From: Mitsuokella multacida DSM 20544
Lineage (GTDB): Bacteria; Bacillota; Negativicutes; Selenomonadales; Selenomonadaceae
Length of the DNA stretch: 64,000 nt
Direction of reading: 5' to 3'
Assembly: GCF_000155955.1 (NCBI RefSeq)
Contig: NZ_GG697141.2
Span: 1,140,588 to 1,204,587 of the forward strand
How positions within the stretch are numbered: position 1 is the stretch's first letter; each line of letters begins with the position of its first letter. Below, one piece after another: positions 15,878-24,283 of the stretch. Position numbers and translations under genes: made by a program. The notes beneath the pieces are model-generated. The model saw nothing but the letters and a program-made list of their open reading frames with translations. It did no database searches and was not told where the DNA came from.

Positions 15878-16447
15878 TTAGATGTTTTGACCTTTATGTG
15901 CATTTGCGTGATTGTTGTTATCTGCGCTGATGATCTGGCTGATGGCAATCTGGGCAGCGGGGGTGGCGGCGAGAATCTTCTTGCCGATGCGGGTGGCGGT
16001 GTCATCTTCCCCGGGTTTGGCGTGTGATGTGGCCTGGGATTTGGACAGCTGCTGGGCGGTAAGCAGGATGTTCTCAAGTGAGCGGCGCAGGAAGTCGCGT
16101 GTGACATCGTCCAAGGGCTCGTGGCCGTTGCAGAAAGTGCAGCTGCTGTCTGGGGCTAGGTCGGCAAGCAAGGAGCGGAGCTGCTGCTGGACGTCGTGCG
16201 GCTTGCGGGCGGAGGGCTCTGTCTTGCGTGTGGGTGGCTCTGCGGGCGTATCCGTGCGGCCCAGCAGGTAGTCGGTCGAGACATGGTAGAAGCGTGCCAC
16301 CTTCGAAAGCGTTGTATAGTTGGGCTCGCGCTTCCCCGATTCATACATGCCAACAGCACTCCGACCGATGCCAGTCTGCTTTGAGAATTCGTCCTGCGTC
16401 AGCCCACTTTTCTTGCGCAGGGCCCTCAGTCTATCGGCAAATACCAT
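15878..16447 (-). CDS. XRE-family transcriptional regulator
   Basis: This 189-residue regulator has an N-terminal Cro/CI helix-turn-helix (residues 5-60, LRKKSGLTQDEFSKQTGI and VSTDYLLGRTD). A Pro/Arg-rich linker and a unique C-terminal region with a CTFC pair follow; I do not recognise the C-terminal region. AAAGGAGTG precedes the start. It has no obvious partner: the downstream neighbour is the gene remnant and the upstream region is a non-coding stretch. It could be a leftover prophage or TA-type repressor. Confidence 0.8.
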   Translation of the reverse strand: MVFADRLRALRKKSGLTQDEFSKQTGIGRSAVGMYESGKREPNYTTLSKVARFYHVSTDYLLGRTDTPAEPPTRKTEPSARKPHDVQQQLRSLLADLAPDSSCTFCNGHEPLDDVTRDFLRRSLENILLTAQQLSKSQATSHAKPGEDDTATRIGKKILAATPAAQIAISQIISADNNNHANAHKGQNI

Positions 16448-16530
16448 CTTGATCCACTCCTTTTGCGGTAACTTTTTTTAATATTACCACATTTTGTGAC
16501 AACGAACAATGATGTTTTATTCACAAATTG

Positions 16531-16704
16531 TGCTTTTTAGACGATGTGGATGGTGCGAACTTATACGAGTATAGCAACTTCGGCACGCTATATTGAGACA
16601 GCTGCGGTGAGAATACGGGCTGCCCGAACTGCGGGGCTCCGTTCAGCGACTCGCATCCGATCGAGCCGTTAGGTGCCAGCAGCTGGAATCCGAATCAGGG
16701 CTGA
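16531..16704 (+). pseudogene. Possible degraded zinc-ribbon protein remnant
   Basis: One reading frame encodes LDDVDGANLYEYSNFGTLY, an in-frame stop (16594-16596), then DSCGENTGCPNCGAPF and a Pro/Ser/Asn-rich end before a second stop. The CxxC and the coherent composition suggest a decayed small gene. It has no start codon or ribosome-binding site. The rest of the 16448-16720 gap shows nothing else. Confidence 0.35.
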
Positions 16705-16723
16705 GCCGATACGATACGGTATT

Positions 16724-16786
16724 AAAAATTCGACGGGTGAATTTCCTTCATCATGGTAAAGGAAATTCACCCGTCGAATTTTTTTC
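16724..16786. terminator. Strong bidirectional terminator
   Basis: A hairpin of about 22 bp (AAATTCGACGGGTGAATTTCCT against its complement) has A-runs before and T-runs after it on the plus strand. It can end transcription from either side, including the pilin gene on the minus strand. Confidence 0.85.
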
Positions 16787-16858
16787 CAAAAAAATCAGCC
16801 TTAATCTCGTTGACCAAGACTGACGTTTCTCCATTCCTAAGAACTGCTTGAAGGTTGT

Positions 16859-17455
16859 TTACAGCCTGTTTATTGGGGTTGGGTCAATGATTATCCCGTT
16901 TCCACTTGGCGAAGGACCCACCCAGCCTGTGGCGTTAGGATAGTATGTTCCTGATCCAGTTCCATTGTAATTTCCTTCATAAATCTTAACGGGGTGAGAA
17001 TTCCCATCCTTCTTCGTATAATAATAGCCGGGATTATTCTTGTAAGACGCTTTCAATGCATCGTAGGTCGTACCGCCATTAGCATCTGCCGAATAATAAG
17101 TGAACACCGTGTGCCCAGTGGTAGTGACCCTGACAAACCAGGCATCTCCCGGTTTAGCCTGGATATTCAGCTCCTTGGCCAGTTTCTCTCCTTCTGCGCT
17201 ATCTGATGTAATTTCCAACGTTTTGCTAGGTTTCCCCTGCAGCTCATCAGCCAGTCCTTCATACCGCCCCTGCCGAAGCCGTTCAATGATGTTCTGTGCT
17301 GTAGTGGCCGCACTAAGCTGAATATTGACATTGCTGAAAACAGAGCGGATGGAGTCTGCCAAGTTCCCATTGGCAAAGAGCACGCCCCCAATACCTACAA
17401 CGAAAGCCAGTATCAACGCATATTCAACAATACCTTGCCCTTTCTGCTTCCACAT
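16859..17455 (-). CDS. Oversized Flp-type pilin with C-terminal domain
   Basis: This 198-residue protein begins like a Flp prepilin (MWKQKGQG, then IVEYALILAFVVGIGGVLF), with the processing glycine and Glu/Tyr pair. It carries a C-terminal domain of about 150 residues where ordinary Flp pilins have 30. That domain is rich in Tyr, Gly, Asn and Thr toward the end (YNGTGSGTYYPNATGWVG), as in surface-exposed adhesin tips. AGGAGATG precedes the start. It is separated from the tad operon by hicAB and stands alone. A role as a tip or minor pilin of the Tad apparatus is inference. Confidence 0.8.
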   Translation of the reverse strand: MWKQKGQGIVEYALILAFVVGIGGVLFANGNLADSIRSVFSNVNIQLSAATTAQNIIERLRQGRYEGLADELQGKPSKTLEITSDSAEGEKLAKELNIQAKPGDAWFVRVTTTGHTVFTYYSADANGGTTYDALKASYKNNPGYYYTKKDGNSHPVKIYEGNYNGTGSGTYYPNATGWVGPSPSGNGIIIDPTPINRL

Positions 17456-17576
17456 CTATTTTCATCTCCTAACTCATTGTTGTCTTTTGAACGTCAAACA
17501 CATCATCTTCTATTATACTCGAAAACAATCTGCAATACCAGTCATGGTACTGGTGGACTGTTACAAAGAGGCAAAA

Positions 17577-17617
17577 GAAAAATCAGCCTTGACCTGCGAG
17601 ATCAAGGCTGATTCTAT
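17577..17617. terminator. Terminator of the ulaCBA operon
   Basis: AATCAGCCTTGA (17581-17592) pairs perfectly with TCAAGGCTGATT (17602-17613). On the minus strand it is followed by a T-rich run, matching the end of the PTS operon. Confidence 0.85.
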
Positions 17618-17628
17618 ATGCAATGTGG

Positions 17629-18975
17629 TTAAGCTTTCTCCGGCTCTTTCATGAGCTTGCTTGCCAGGCAGACAAGGGCCGTGAAGCCGATGATGCCGAC
17701 GAGCAGGGCCGTTTCGCCGAGCGCACCGATGTTGCCGAGGATGATGCCCGGGATGAGGTAATCGGTATCTGCGAAGGTCGAACTTGCAAGGCTCAGGTTG
17801 CCGAGGACCGGCAGGATGAACAGCGGCAGCCAGCTGATGAGCAGACTGTTAACGGCAGCGCCGATGATCGCACCGCGGCGACCGCCTTTTGCATTACCGT
17901 AGATGGCAGCTGCGGCACCGCAGAAGAAGTGACCGACAACGCCTGGGATGATGACGACCGTGCCAAGGGCAACCATGCCGAACATCGAGATCGTACCGAC
18001 AATGAAGCTGACGAAGAAGCCAAGCAGAACAGCGTTCGGGGCGTACGGGAAGATGATTGGAACATCCAGTGCCGGTTTCGAATTCGGCACGAGCTTCATG
18101 GCAATGCCCTGGAAAGCTGGGACGATTTCTGCCAAGATCATGCGAACGCCCTGCAGGACGACTGCAAAACCTGCAGCAAACGTACCGGCCTGCACGATGG
18201 CATAGATGATGTAATTCGTCCCTTTGCTGAGGTTTTCTTCGACGAACTGCTGGCCCGTCATCAGAGCGAGGATGATGTAAACGATAGCCATGACGATTGT
18301 GATGGAGACCGTCGAGTCACGCAGGAACGACATGCTCTTCGGGACATTGATGTCTTCCGTGCTGTGCTCTTTGTTGCCGAACCACTTGCCGCACCAGCCA
18401 GCCAGAGCGTAGCCGATGTTGCCCGTATGGCCCATGGCGACGGTATCGCCGCCGGTGATCACACGCATGAACGGCTGACAGAGTGCCGGGGTAACGGTGA
18501 GCAGCGTGCCTTCAAACAGACCGCCGAGCAGGATGGTGAAGAGGCCATTGCCGAAACCAGCGGATACGAGGATGACGGCGGTCAAGCAGGATACATAGAG
18601 CATAGCCTGGCCAGTCAAGAAGATGTACTTAAACTTCGTGAAGCGGGCCAGCGCGATGTTGACCAGCATGCCGACGAACATGATCATCGCCGTTACAGAG
18701 CCATAATCCACCAGAGCAATGGCGACTACGGCCTCATTGCTCGGCACAACACCCTGAACACCGAGCGAGAACTGGAACATCTTTGCAAATGGATCTAGCG
18801 AATTGACAAGGATGCCAGCACCACCAGTCAGGATCAGGAATCCTGCAAAGGTCTTGATACCCCCCTGAATGACCTGTGTCGTCTTTTTATGCTGTAAGAT
18901 AAGTCCCAAGACGGCCAGCAAGCCGACGAGCAAGGCTGGTGTCTGGACGATACTGACAAAAAGATTCTGTACCAT
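17629..18975 (-). CDS. ulaA: PTS ascorbate-type EIIC permease (UlaA/SgaT-like)
   Basis: This polytopic permease of about 448 residues belongs to the ascorbate/Gat PTS superfamily (UlaA). It has about eleven hydrophobic segments, with conserved VPSNEAVVAIALVDYGSVTA and AMGHTGNIGYALAGW. It would transport an ascorbate-like substrate while EIIB (next gene) phosphorylates it. ATG 18975 is chosen because AAAGGAGG lies 9 nt upstream; TTG 18981 is an alternative. It is the last gene of a three-gene operon EIIA-EIIB-EIIC. No UlaD/E/F/G catabolic enzymes accompany it, so the substrate is not certain. Confidence 0.88.
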   Translation of the reverse strand: MVQNLFVSIVQTPALLVGLLAVLGLILQHKKTTQVIQGGIKTFAGFLILTGGAGILVNSLDPFAKMFQFSLGVQGVVPSNEAVVAIALVDYGSVTAMIMFVGMLVNIALARFTKFKYIFLTGQAMLYVSCLTAVILVSAGFGNGLFTILLGGLFEGTLLTVTPALCQPFMRVITGGDTVAMGHTGNIGYALAGWCGKWFGNKEHSTEDINVPKSMSFLRDSTVSITIVMAIVYIILALMTGQQFVEENLSKGTNYIIYAIVQAGTFAAGFAVVLQGVRMILAEIVPAFQGIAMKLVPNSKPALDVPIIFPYAPNAVLLGFFVSFIVGTISMFGMVALGTVVIIPGVVGHFFCGAAAAIYGNAKGGRRGAIIGAAVNSLLISWLPLFILPVLGNLSLASSTFADTDYLIPGIILGNIGALGETALLVGIIGFTALVCLASKLMKEPEKA

Positions 18976-19004
18976 AGACAAATTCCTCCTTTGGGATTTA
19001 TCCC

Positions 19005-19301
19005 TTAGTCGTGGGCAATGTTATTGTCGTCGAGAATCTTATTGACGGCTGCCTTAACTTCATTCTGGTCGATTAGACTGTTGAGCAGGACAACGCGATC
19101 CTGCGGCAGGCCGGACACAGCGTCACCAAGCGTCTTTTCGACAAAGAAGTAATCCGCCATATCCGCCGTCGTGCTACCAACATCTGCATGTTCGACGGAG
19201 ATTTCCTCTGTCACGCCTTCAGAATTGAGCAGGTTCTGGATGTTCATCTGGACCATAAAGCTGCTACCGAGACCAGACTGGCAAATGCATAAGAATTTCA
19301 T
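19005..19301 (-). CDS. ulaB: PTS ascorbate-type EIIB (UlaB-like)
   Basis: This 98-residue cytoplasmic EIIB has the phosphocysteine C7 in CICQSGLGSSFMVQMN. Length and the P-loop-like CxxGxGSS motif match UlaB/SgaB. It accepts phosphate from the EIIA encoded upstream and passes it to the sugar during transport through UlaA. AGGAGGAATTAC precedes the start, and 29 nt separate it from ulaA. Confidence 0.9.
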   Translation of the reverse strand: MKFLCICQSGLGSSFMVQMNIQNLLNSEGVTEEISVEHADVGSTTADMADYFFVEKTLGDAVSGLPQDRVVLLNSLIDQNEVKAAVNKILDDNNIAHD

Positions 19302-19346
19302 TGTAATTCCTCCTAAACTATGAATGACAGATGGTAAATGATTTCT

Positions 19347-19790
19347 TTATTCAGCACGAAGACTGCCGAGCAGTTCTTCCTGCGAGTTTGCTGCTAAAAC
19401 ACGCTGAACACGATCGGCGTCCATCAACAAGGTAGCCAGTTTCTGGATCAACTCGATGTGGCTCCGATCATCCGGAGTCGCCAGGAAAATCCAGAGGCGC
19501 GCCGTATGGGCTGGGTCATCCAGCAGGGCTGCCGGCTGCTTGCTTAGCAGCAGTGCCATCACGGCTTTCTTGGTGGAAGGCAGCGGCCTTGCATGTGCCA
19601 ACACGATGTTCGGCCCGATGTTCATGTACGGCCCTTTTTCCGTGCACGTCGTGATGATCTCATCGACGTACTCCTGTGCAATCAAGCCATCGTCCAGGAG
19701 CGGCTGACCAGCCATCTGGATCATGTTCTGCCAAGATACATGCTCCTGATCGATGTACTGAACATATTGTTCACTGAATAGCTCCATCAT
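19347..19790 (-). CDS. ulaC: PTS EIIA, ascorbate/mannitol type (UlaC-like)
   Basis: This 147-residue EIIA of the fructose/mannitol type has phosphohistidine H66 in IVLAHARPLPS. It is first in the PTS operon. AAAGGAGG lies 6 nt upstream of the start. The same type of EIIA domain forms the C-terminus of the divergent regulator, so regulator activity is probably set by phosphorylation through this PTS. Confidence 0.88.
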   Translation of the reverse strand: MMELFSEQYVQYIDQEHVSWQNMIQMAGQPLLDDGLIAQEYVDEIITTCTEKGPYMNIGPNIVLAHARPLPSTKKAVMALLLSKQPAALLDDPAHTARLWIFLATPDDRSHIELIQKLATLLMDADRVQRVLAANSQEELLGSLRAE

Positions 19791-19829
19791 GCATTTCCTC
19801 CTTTCACTGTGGCTTGTTCCTTATTACAG

Positions 19830-19906
19830 TGCCTATTTTAGACGCAACCGCAGGCTCAAACAAGTGCAATAAGGATTTGACAAAAGTGCAATAACTGAAC
19901 TATGAT
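19830..19906. promoter_or_regulatory. Divergent control region of the ula-type PTS and its regulator
   Basis: Two direct repeats AGTGCAATAA (19863-19872 and 19885-19894) are 22 bp apart, two helical turns. The second overlaps the spacer of a promoter for the regulator (TTGACA 19877-19882, TATGAT 19901-19906, spacer 18). On the minus strand TTGTTT and TAAAAT (19835-19830) with a 17-bp spacer could serve the PTS operon. The repeats are likely regulator-binding sites. Confidence 0.65.
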
Positions 19907-19935
19907 GATGCTATCAACCTACAGGGGGCCAAATC

Positions 19936-22047
19936 ATGTTATCCTTTTGTCCGTTCAAGAACGGTGATAAGCTGCTGAATCTGCTGCAGCAAAATGACCA
20001 TGCTATATCCATCGAGGGGCTTCAGGAGGCGCTGCAGCTGTCCAGGCGCAGCATCCTCTACCTGATCAAGAAAGTCAATCACGCCCTGTCCGAGCAGGGT
20101 ATCCCCATCATCCAGAACAAGAAGGGACAGGGGTATTATCTGGAAGAGCAGGGGAAGAACGCCTTGCGCAGCTATGAGCAAGAGCCCGTCGTCTGCAACG
20201 TCCTGACGCATCCGCAGGAGATGCGGATTCCGTTGAAAGACCTTCATCTAGACGACCGCAACCGACTGCTGGACTACATGCTGATCACAGAACCCGGCAT
20301 CTCGCTCCAAGACTTCATGGACATCTTCCAAGTCGCGCGGAACACCGTCCTGCAGGAACTGCGCCGTCTGGAAGTCTACAACAAAAAAGCTTCCTTCCAA
20401 GTCCGCGTCACACCGCGCGGACGCATCATAGAAGGAAGTGAGCTGGCAAAAAGGCGATGGATCATCGAGAACTTCGCCGCCATCTTGCACTTGCTTGAAA
20501 AATATTATACTTTGAGTTATTCGCCCGATCTTCCTGCCTTGCTGCAGTCGTACGAAGACCTCGTGGGCAGCAGCCTGACCGACGACGCCCATCATTTCAT
20601 GATGTACTTCCTCACCTGGTACGACCAGCGGCTGGTGAACGGAGATCGGGTATCCCTGACGCAGACAACATGGTCCGAAGAAGAGGACCGGATACGCGAT
20701 TGGGCCGAAGCCTTTCTCGCTCGCCACGACATAAATGACACGGATGAGTGCCAATACTTGTGTCGCCTCATGCGCCAACAGGCAGTGACCTCCGTCTCAC
20801 AGAAGGATGCACTTTACGACAGTCTGCATCACTTTGCCGACCATCTGGCCAGCCGCTTTGCCTCGCTTTCCGGTCTGGACATCACGCAGGAGCAAAAGGT
20901 CCTCGTAGACCGTCTGACGGTCCATCTCATCTCGGCCTATCATCGTCTGCAGAACGGAATCCGCTACCACAATCCGATGCTGTCTAAAATCAAGCAGGAC
21001 TACCAGAGCCTGTTCTATCTGACCAAAACAGCGGTCAAATCACAGGAATACCTTTGGCACGCCGACTTCTCAGATGATGAGATTGCCCTGATTGCGACCT
21101 ACTTCGGTGGCGCAGTTGTCCAGCAAACCGAAGAACTCCAACAGCGCCAAATCCTCGTCGTCTGTTCCAGTGGCATCGGCACATCACAGTTCCTGCTGCT
21201 GCAGCTGCGCAGCCGCTATCCGCAGGTGCACTTCACCGGTCCGCTCAGCACCGCCGAATGCCTGCAGTTCCCACTCGATGACGTCGGCCTCGTGATCACG
21301 ACAACATCACGGCAGTATTTCCAAAACATCCCTTGCCCCGTGCTGTCGATATCGCCATTGCCGACAACACAGGAATGGGAGGAACTTCACAATCGCCTGG
21401 CCGAATTGGATTTTCCCATCGATACCGGCCTGCGCGAGAACGTGCGAGAAATCGTCGCTATCATCTCGGACTATGCAAAGATCGAAGACATGAATGGCCT
21501 GCTAAGAGGACTGAACGACTACTTCTACCGGAAGAACCATCAGATGAAAATCCGCAGTCGACAGAGTCAGTCGGACTCCCTGCTGAAGTACGTAACCTAC
21601 TGCAGCGGCGAGATTCCTGCCGCCGCGAAACATGCGAAACCAGCCTGGCAAAATGCCATCCAGTACGCATGCCAGCCGCTCCTGCAGGGCCACTTCATCG
21701 TCCAAAGTTACATCGACCGCATCATTGCGCTGCTCGCCCGTTACGGCGATTACATGGTGCTCGGCAAAGGCGTCCTGCTCGCACATGCCAAGACAAAAGA
21801 CGGCGTCCTCGCCAGCTCCGCTGCACTCACCTTATTCGAGAAGCCCATCACGATGCAGAGCGGCAAAGAAATCCGCTGCATCATCTGCCTGGCCCCACAG
21901 AACCAGAACGATCATCTCGATTTCTTGGCACTGCTGCTCCAAAAGCTGAACGACACAGAGTGGTGCAAGACCCTGTTCACCAGAAACAGCCAGCAGGAAC
22001 TAGAATCCTTTATCTGGGCGACCGTAGACGCAAACGCAAATCAATAG
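19936..22047 (+). CDS. PRD-domain transcriptional activator (BglG/MtlR type)
   Basis: This 703-residue multidomain PTS regulator carries, in order: two N-terminal helix-turn-helix segments (about residues 10-65 and 110-160), a PRD region (about 290-395), a Gat-type EIIB-like domain (about 405-490, VVCSSGIGTSQFLL with its cysteine) and a C-terminal EIIA-like domain (about 555-700, LLAHAKTKDG with its histidine). Such proteins activate a neighbouring PTS operon when their regulatory histidines and cysteine are in the right phosphorylation state. It is divergent from ulaCBA, which is the probable target. It ends before the terminator at 22247. Confidence 0.9.
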   Translation: MLSFCPFKNGDKLLNLLQQNDHAISIEGLQEALQLSRRSILYLIKKVNHALSEQGIPIIQNKKGQGYYLEEQGKNALRSYEQEPVVCNVLTHPQEMRIPLKDLHLDDRNRLLDYMLITEPGISLQDFMDIFQVARNTVLQELRRLEVYNKKASFQVRVTPRGRIIEGSELAKRRWIIENFAAILHLLEKYYTLSYSPDLPALLQSYEDLVGSSLTDDAHHFMMYFLTWYDQRLVNGDRVSLTQTTWSEEEDRIRDWAEAFLARHDINDTDECQYLCRLMRQQAVTSVSQKDALYDSLHHFADHLASRFASLSGLDITQEQKVLVDRLTVHLISAYHRLQNGIRYHNPMLSKIKQDYQSLFYLTKTAVKSQEYLWHADFSDDEIALIATYFGGAVVQQTEELQQRQILVVCSSGIGTSQFLLLQLRSRYPQVHFTGPLSTAECLQFPLDDVGLVITTTSRQYFQNIPCPVLSISPLPTTQEWEELHNRLAELDFPIDTGLRENVREIVAIISDYAKIEDMNGLLRGLNDYFYRKNHQMKIRSRQSQSDSLLKYVTYCSGEIPAAAKHAKPAWQNAIQYACQPLLQGHFIVQSYIDRIIALLARYGDYMVLGKGVLLAHAKTKDGVLASSAALTLFEKPITMQSGKEIRCIICLAPQNQNDHLDFLALLLQKLNDTEWCKTLFTRNSQQELESFIWATVDANANQ

Positions 22048-22246
22048 CCAACGGCAGGTTCAGGGGACGAAGGTCGCCGACAGTATTTTCAAGGCCTGCG
22101 AAGCCAGACCACGTCTGGGTTCAGAGGGCATTTCAGGTGCTGAAATGCGGAAGTGCGCCTACCCGAGCCTTTGCCAAAAATCACTACAGGTCCGCGCAAA
22201 GAAAATCGGCCTCTACCTAAACATTGCTGCAAGAGGAGCCAAATGC

Positions 22247-22288
22247 AAAAAGACCTCAGCCGGTTATCACTCCGGCTGAGGTCTTTTC
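22247..22288 (+). terminator. Terminator after the PRD regulator
   Basis: AGACCTCAGCCGG pairs with CCGGCTGAGGTCT around an 8-nt loop, flanked by A-rich and T-rich runs. The 200 nt between the regulator stop and this hairpin hold only a 9-bp hairpin near 22128-22148 (GCATTTCAG-GTG-CTGAAATGC). Confidence 0.88.
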
Positions 22289-22367
22289 AGTTGGTATACG
22301 TCTTGTTAGACATTCCTTCTAACGGCTTTATTATATAGTAAAGATATAAAATCAACCACACCAAATC

Positions 22368-22406
22368 TATAGATAATTATATTAAAATATGTTATAATTA
22401 TCTATA
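22368..22406. repeat. 13-bp perfect inverted repeat in the tnpA leader
   Basis: TATAGATAATTAT (22368-22380) and ATAATTATCTATA (22394-22406) are perfectly complementary around a 13-nt spacer and end 2 nt before the AAGGAGG of tnpA. It could be a recombinase-binding site at the element's left end or an operator for tnpA. Confidence 0.7.
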
Positions 22407-22421
22407 AGGAGGTGAGTCCAT

Positions 22422-23039
22422 ATGTTTTCTAAAGATGTTCTTCGCATCTTGCAAGTTACCAGACCGACACTCACGAAGTATGTCAAGACAGGGATTATCC
22501 GTGTCCATGTCATGCCCAATGGCCATTATGACTACAACGAGGAAGATGTCTACAAGTTCCTCAACAAGAAGGAAAAGCGCAAGACCTACATCTATGCCCG
22601 TGTCGCTACGCCCAAGCAGAAACTTGACCTCAAGAACCAGATCCAGCAGCTCAAACAGTTCTGTCTCACGAAGGGCTACACCGTCAATGGCGTATTCTCG
22701 GATATTGCCAGTGGCATCAACTTCGAGAAGCGGAAGGGCTTGTTCGACCTTTTGGATGATGTCCTTGCTGGGCGTGTCGAGCGTATAGTCGTAACCTACA
22801 AGGATAGGCTTTCACGCGATGCATATGACTTGCTCGACTATCTGTTCCAGAAATACAACTGTGAGCTGGTCGTCATGAGTGAGGTCGGCTCTGAAAAACT
22901 TGACTCTCAAGAAGTGTTCGAGGATATGGTGAGTCTTCTGCATTGTTACTCCATGAAGCTGGATTCCAGCCATAGGAAGCCGAAGAAGAACAAGGAGGCG
23001 ATAGAGGATGATGAAACGAGTGGAACGCCACCGGCTTAA
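22422..23039 (+). CDS. tnpA: IS607-family TnpA with catalytic Ser replaced by Ala
   Basis: This 205-residue IS607-type recombinase has an N-terminal helix-turn-helix (residues 1-48, VLRILQVTRPTLTKYVKTG) and a serine-recombinase domain. The catalytic motif, YARVSS in element 1, reads YARVATPKQKLDLKNQ here: residue 62 is Ala (GCT, 22605-22607) instead of the nucleophilic serine. Other conserved residues remain (YKDRLSRDAYDLLDYLFQKYN). AAGGAGGTG precedes ATG 22422. It overlaps tnpB by 32 nt. By established serine-recombinase chemistry the protein should bind DNA but not cut it. Confidence 0.88.
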   Translation: MFSKDVLRILQVTRPTLTKYVKTGIIRVHVMPNGHYDYNEEDVYKFLNKKEKRKTYIYARVATPKQKLDLKNQIQQLKQFCLTKGYTVNGVFSDIASGINFEKRKGLFDLLDDVLAGRVERIVVTYKDRLSRDAYDLLDYLFQKYNCELVVMSEVGSEKLDSQEVFEDMVSLLHCYSMKLDSSHRKPKKNKEAIEDDETSGTPPA

Positions 23040-24237
23040 ACCTTCTTCACCGTTCTACGCCATGCTGCGCGAATTCTGTCATCGTTCTAAGAATCTGTAC
23101 AATCACGGAAATTTCCTGATTCGTCAAACATTCATTGAAGATGGCAAATGGCTGCGCTATGGCGAAGTCGACCGTTTGCTGAAGGCTGATAAAGACTACC
23201 CCGACTATCGGGAGATGCCGACTGCGCAGACGGCACAGCAGACGCTTCGACTGCTAGACAAGAACTGGACCTCCTTCTTCGCGGCCATCAAGGACTGGAA
23301 AGCGCATCCCGAGAAGTACAAGCCGAAAGACGGCTATTTCCCGCTGGTGCTGACAAATCAGAACTGCAAGCTCAAGGACGGAGTCATCCGTTTTCCTCGA
23401 ACCTTCCAAGGATTCACGGTAAAGGCCATCTTCGCCAGTCAGCCAGAAGCTGTGTTCAAGCAGGCACGCATTATCCCGCATGGTGGGGAGATTGATCTGG
23501 CGCTCGTCTATGAGTTGCCGAAAGTCGAGGAGAAAGCCGACAATGGAAAGTATGCCGCCATCGATATCGGCGTCGACAATCTCGCGGCGCTGGCTTGGAA
23601 CACAGGCGAGCGACCTGTCCTGCTCAAGGGGACGCCGCTCAAGTCAGTCAATCAGTACTACAACAAGCAGATGGCCAAGCGCAGGAGCATCTGTGAGCTG
23701 ATGAATGGACGCCATTCATCCAAGCGAATCGCGCGGCTCACAGCGAAGCGGAATCGCAAGGTCGAGGATTACCTGCATAAAGCAAGCCGCAAGGTCATTG
23801 ACTTGTGCGCAGAGCAGGATGTGTCGGTACTGGTCGTCGGCAAGAATAAGGGCTGGAAACAGAAAGCAAATCTTGGCCGCAAAGTCAACCAGAACTTCGT
23901 GCAGTTGCCTTTCGCCCGCTTCATCCAGATGCTCCAGTACAAGGCTGAGGCAATCGGTATGAAGGTCGTGCTGACTGAGGAAAGCTATACGAGCGGCACG
24001 TCGTTTTTGGATGGCGAGGCTCCGGCCAAAGACCGCTATGACAAGTCACGCCGTGTTCATCGCGGACTGTTCCAAGCAAACGATGGCCGGAAAATCAATG
24101 CCGACATCAATGGTGCCTACCAGATCATGCGAAAAGTATTCCCGAACGTGAACGCAGACGGGATAGAGGGCGTAGCGTTACGCCCAACTGTAGTAGCCCT
24201 TTCGATGAGCACTTGTTGCAGCTCCGGCTGCGCCTGA
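23008..24237 (+). CDS. tnpB: TnpB with non-canonical RuvC and no zinc ribbon
   Basis: This 409-residue TnpB is of the subtype lacking the four-cysteine zinc ribbon. The first RuvC aspartate is D186 (AAIDIGVDN) and the last is D366 (INADINGAYQIMRK). Where the canonical middle glutamate should stand the sequence is VVGKNKGWKQ (G278-K279), with no acidic residue. A conserved glutamate pair E324/E325 in the following strand (TEESYTSGTSFLDGE) is the best candidate to complete the site. TnpB lineages with a rearranged RuvC glutamate have been reported, and this one may belong there. AAGGAGG lies 9 nt upstream of ATG 23008. The C-terminus (VNADGIEGVALRP) matches the family, and a guide RNA probably starts in this region. 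Confidence 0.87.
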   Translation: MMKRVERHRLKPSSPFYAMLREFCHRSKNLYNHGNFLIRQTFIEDGKWLRYGEVDRLLKADKDYPDYREMPTAQTAQQTLRLLDKNWTSFFAAIKDWKAHPEKYKPKDGYFPLVLTNQNCKLKDGVIRFPRTFQGFTVKAIFASQPEAVFKQARIIPHGGEIDLALVYELPKVEEKADNGKYAAIDIGVDNLAALAWNTGERPVLLKGTPLKSVNQYYNKQMAKRRSICELMNGRHSSKRIARLTAKRNRKVEDYLHKASRKVIDLCAEQDVSVLVVGKNKGWKQKANLGRKVNQNFVQLPFARFIQMLQYKAEAIGMKVVLTEESYTSGTSFLDGEAPAKDRYDKSRRVHRGLFQANDGRKINADINGAYQIMRKVFPNVNADGIEGVALRPTVVALSMSTCCSSGCA

Positions 24238-24283
24238 TGCGAGAAAGAGTGAACAGTAAAATTTATTAAAAATACGAATATCA

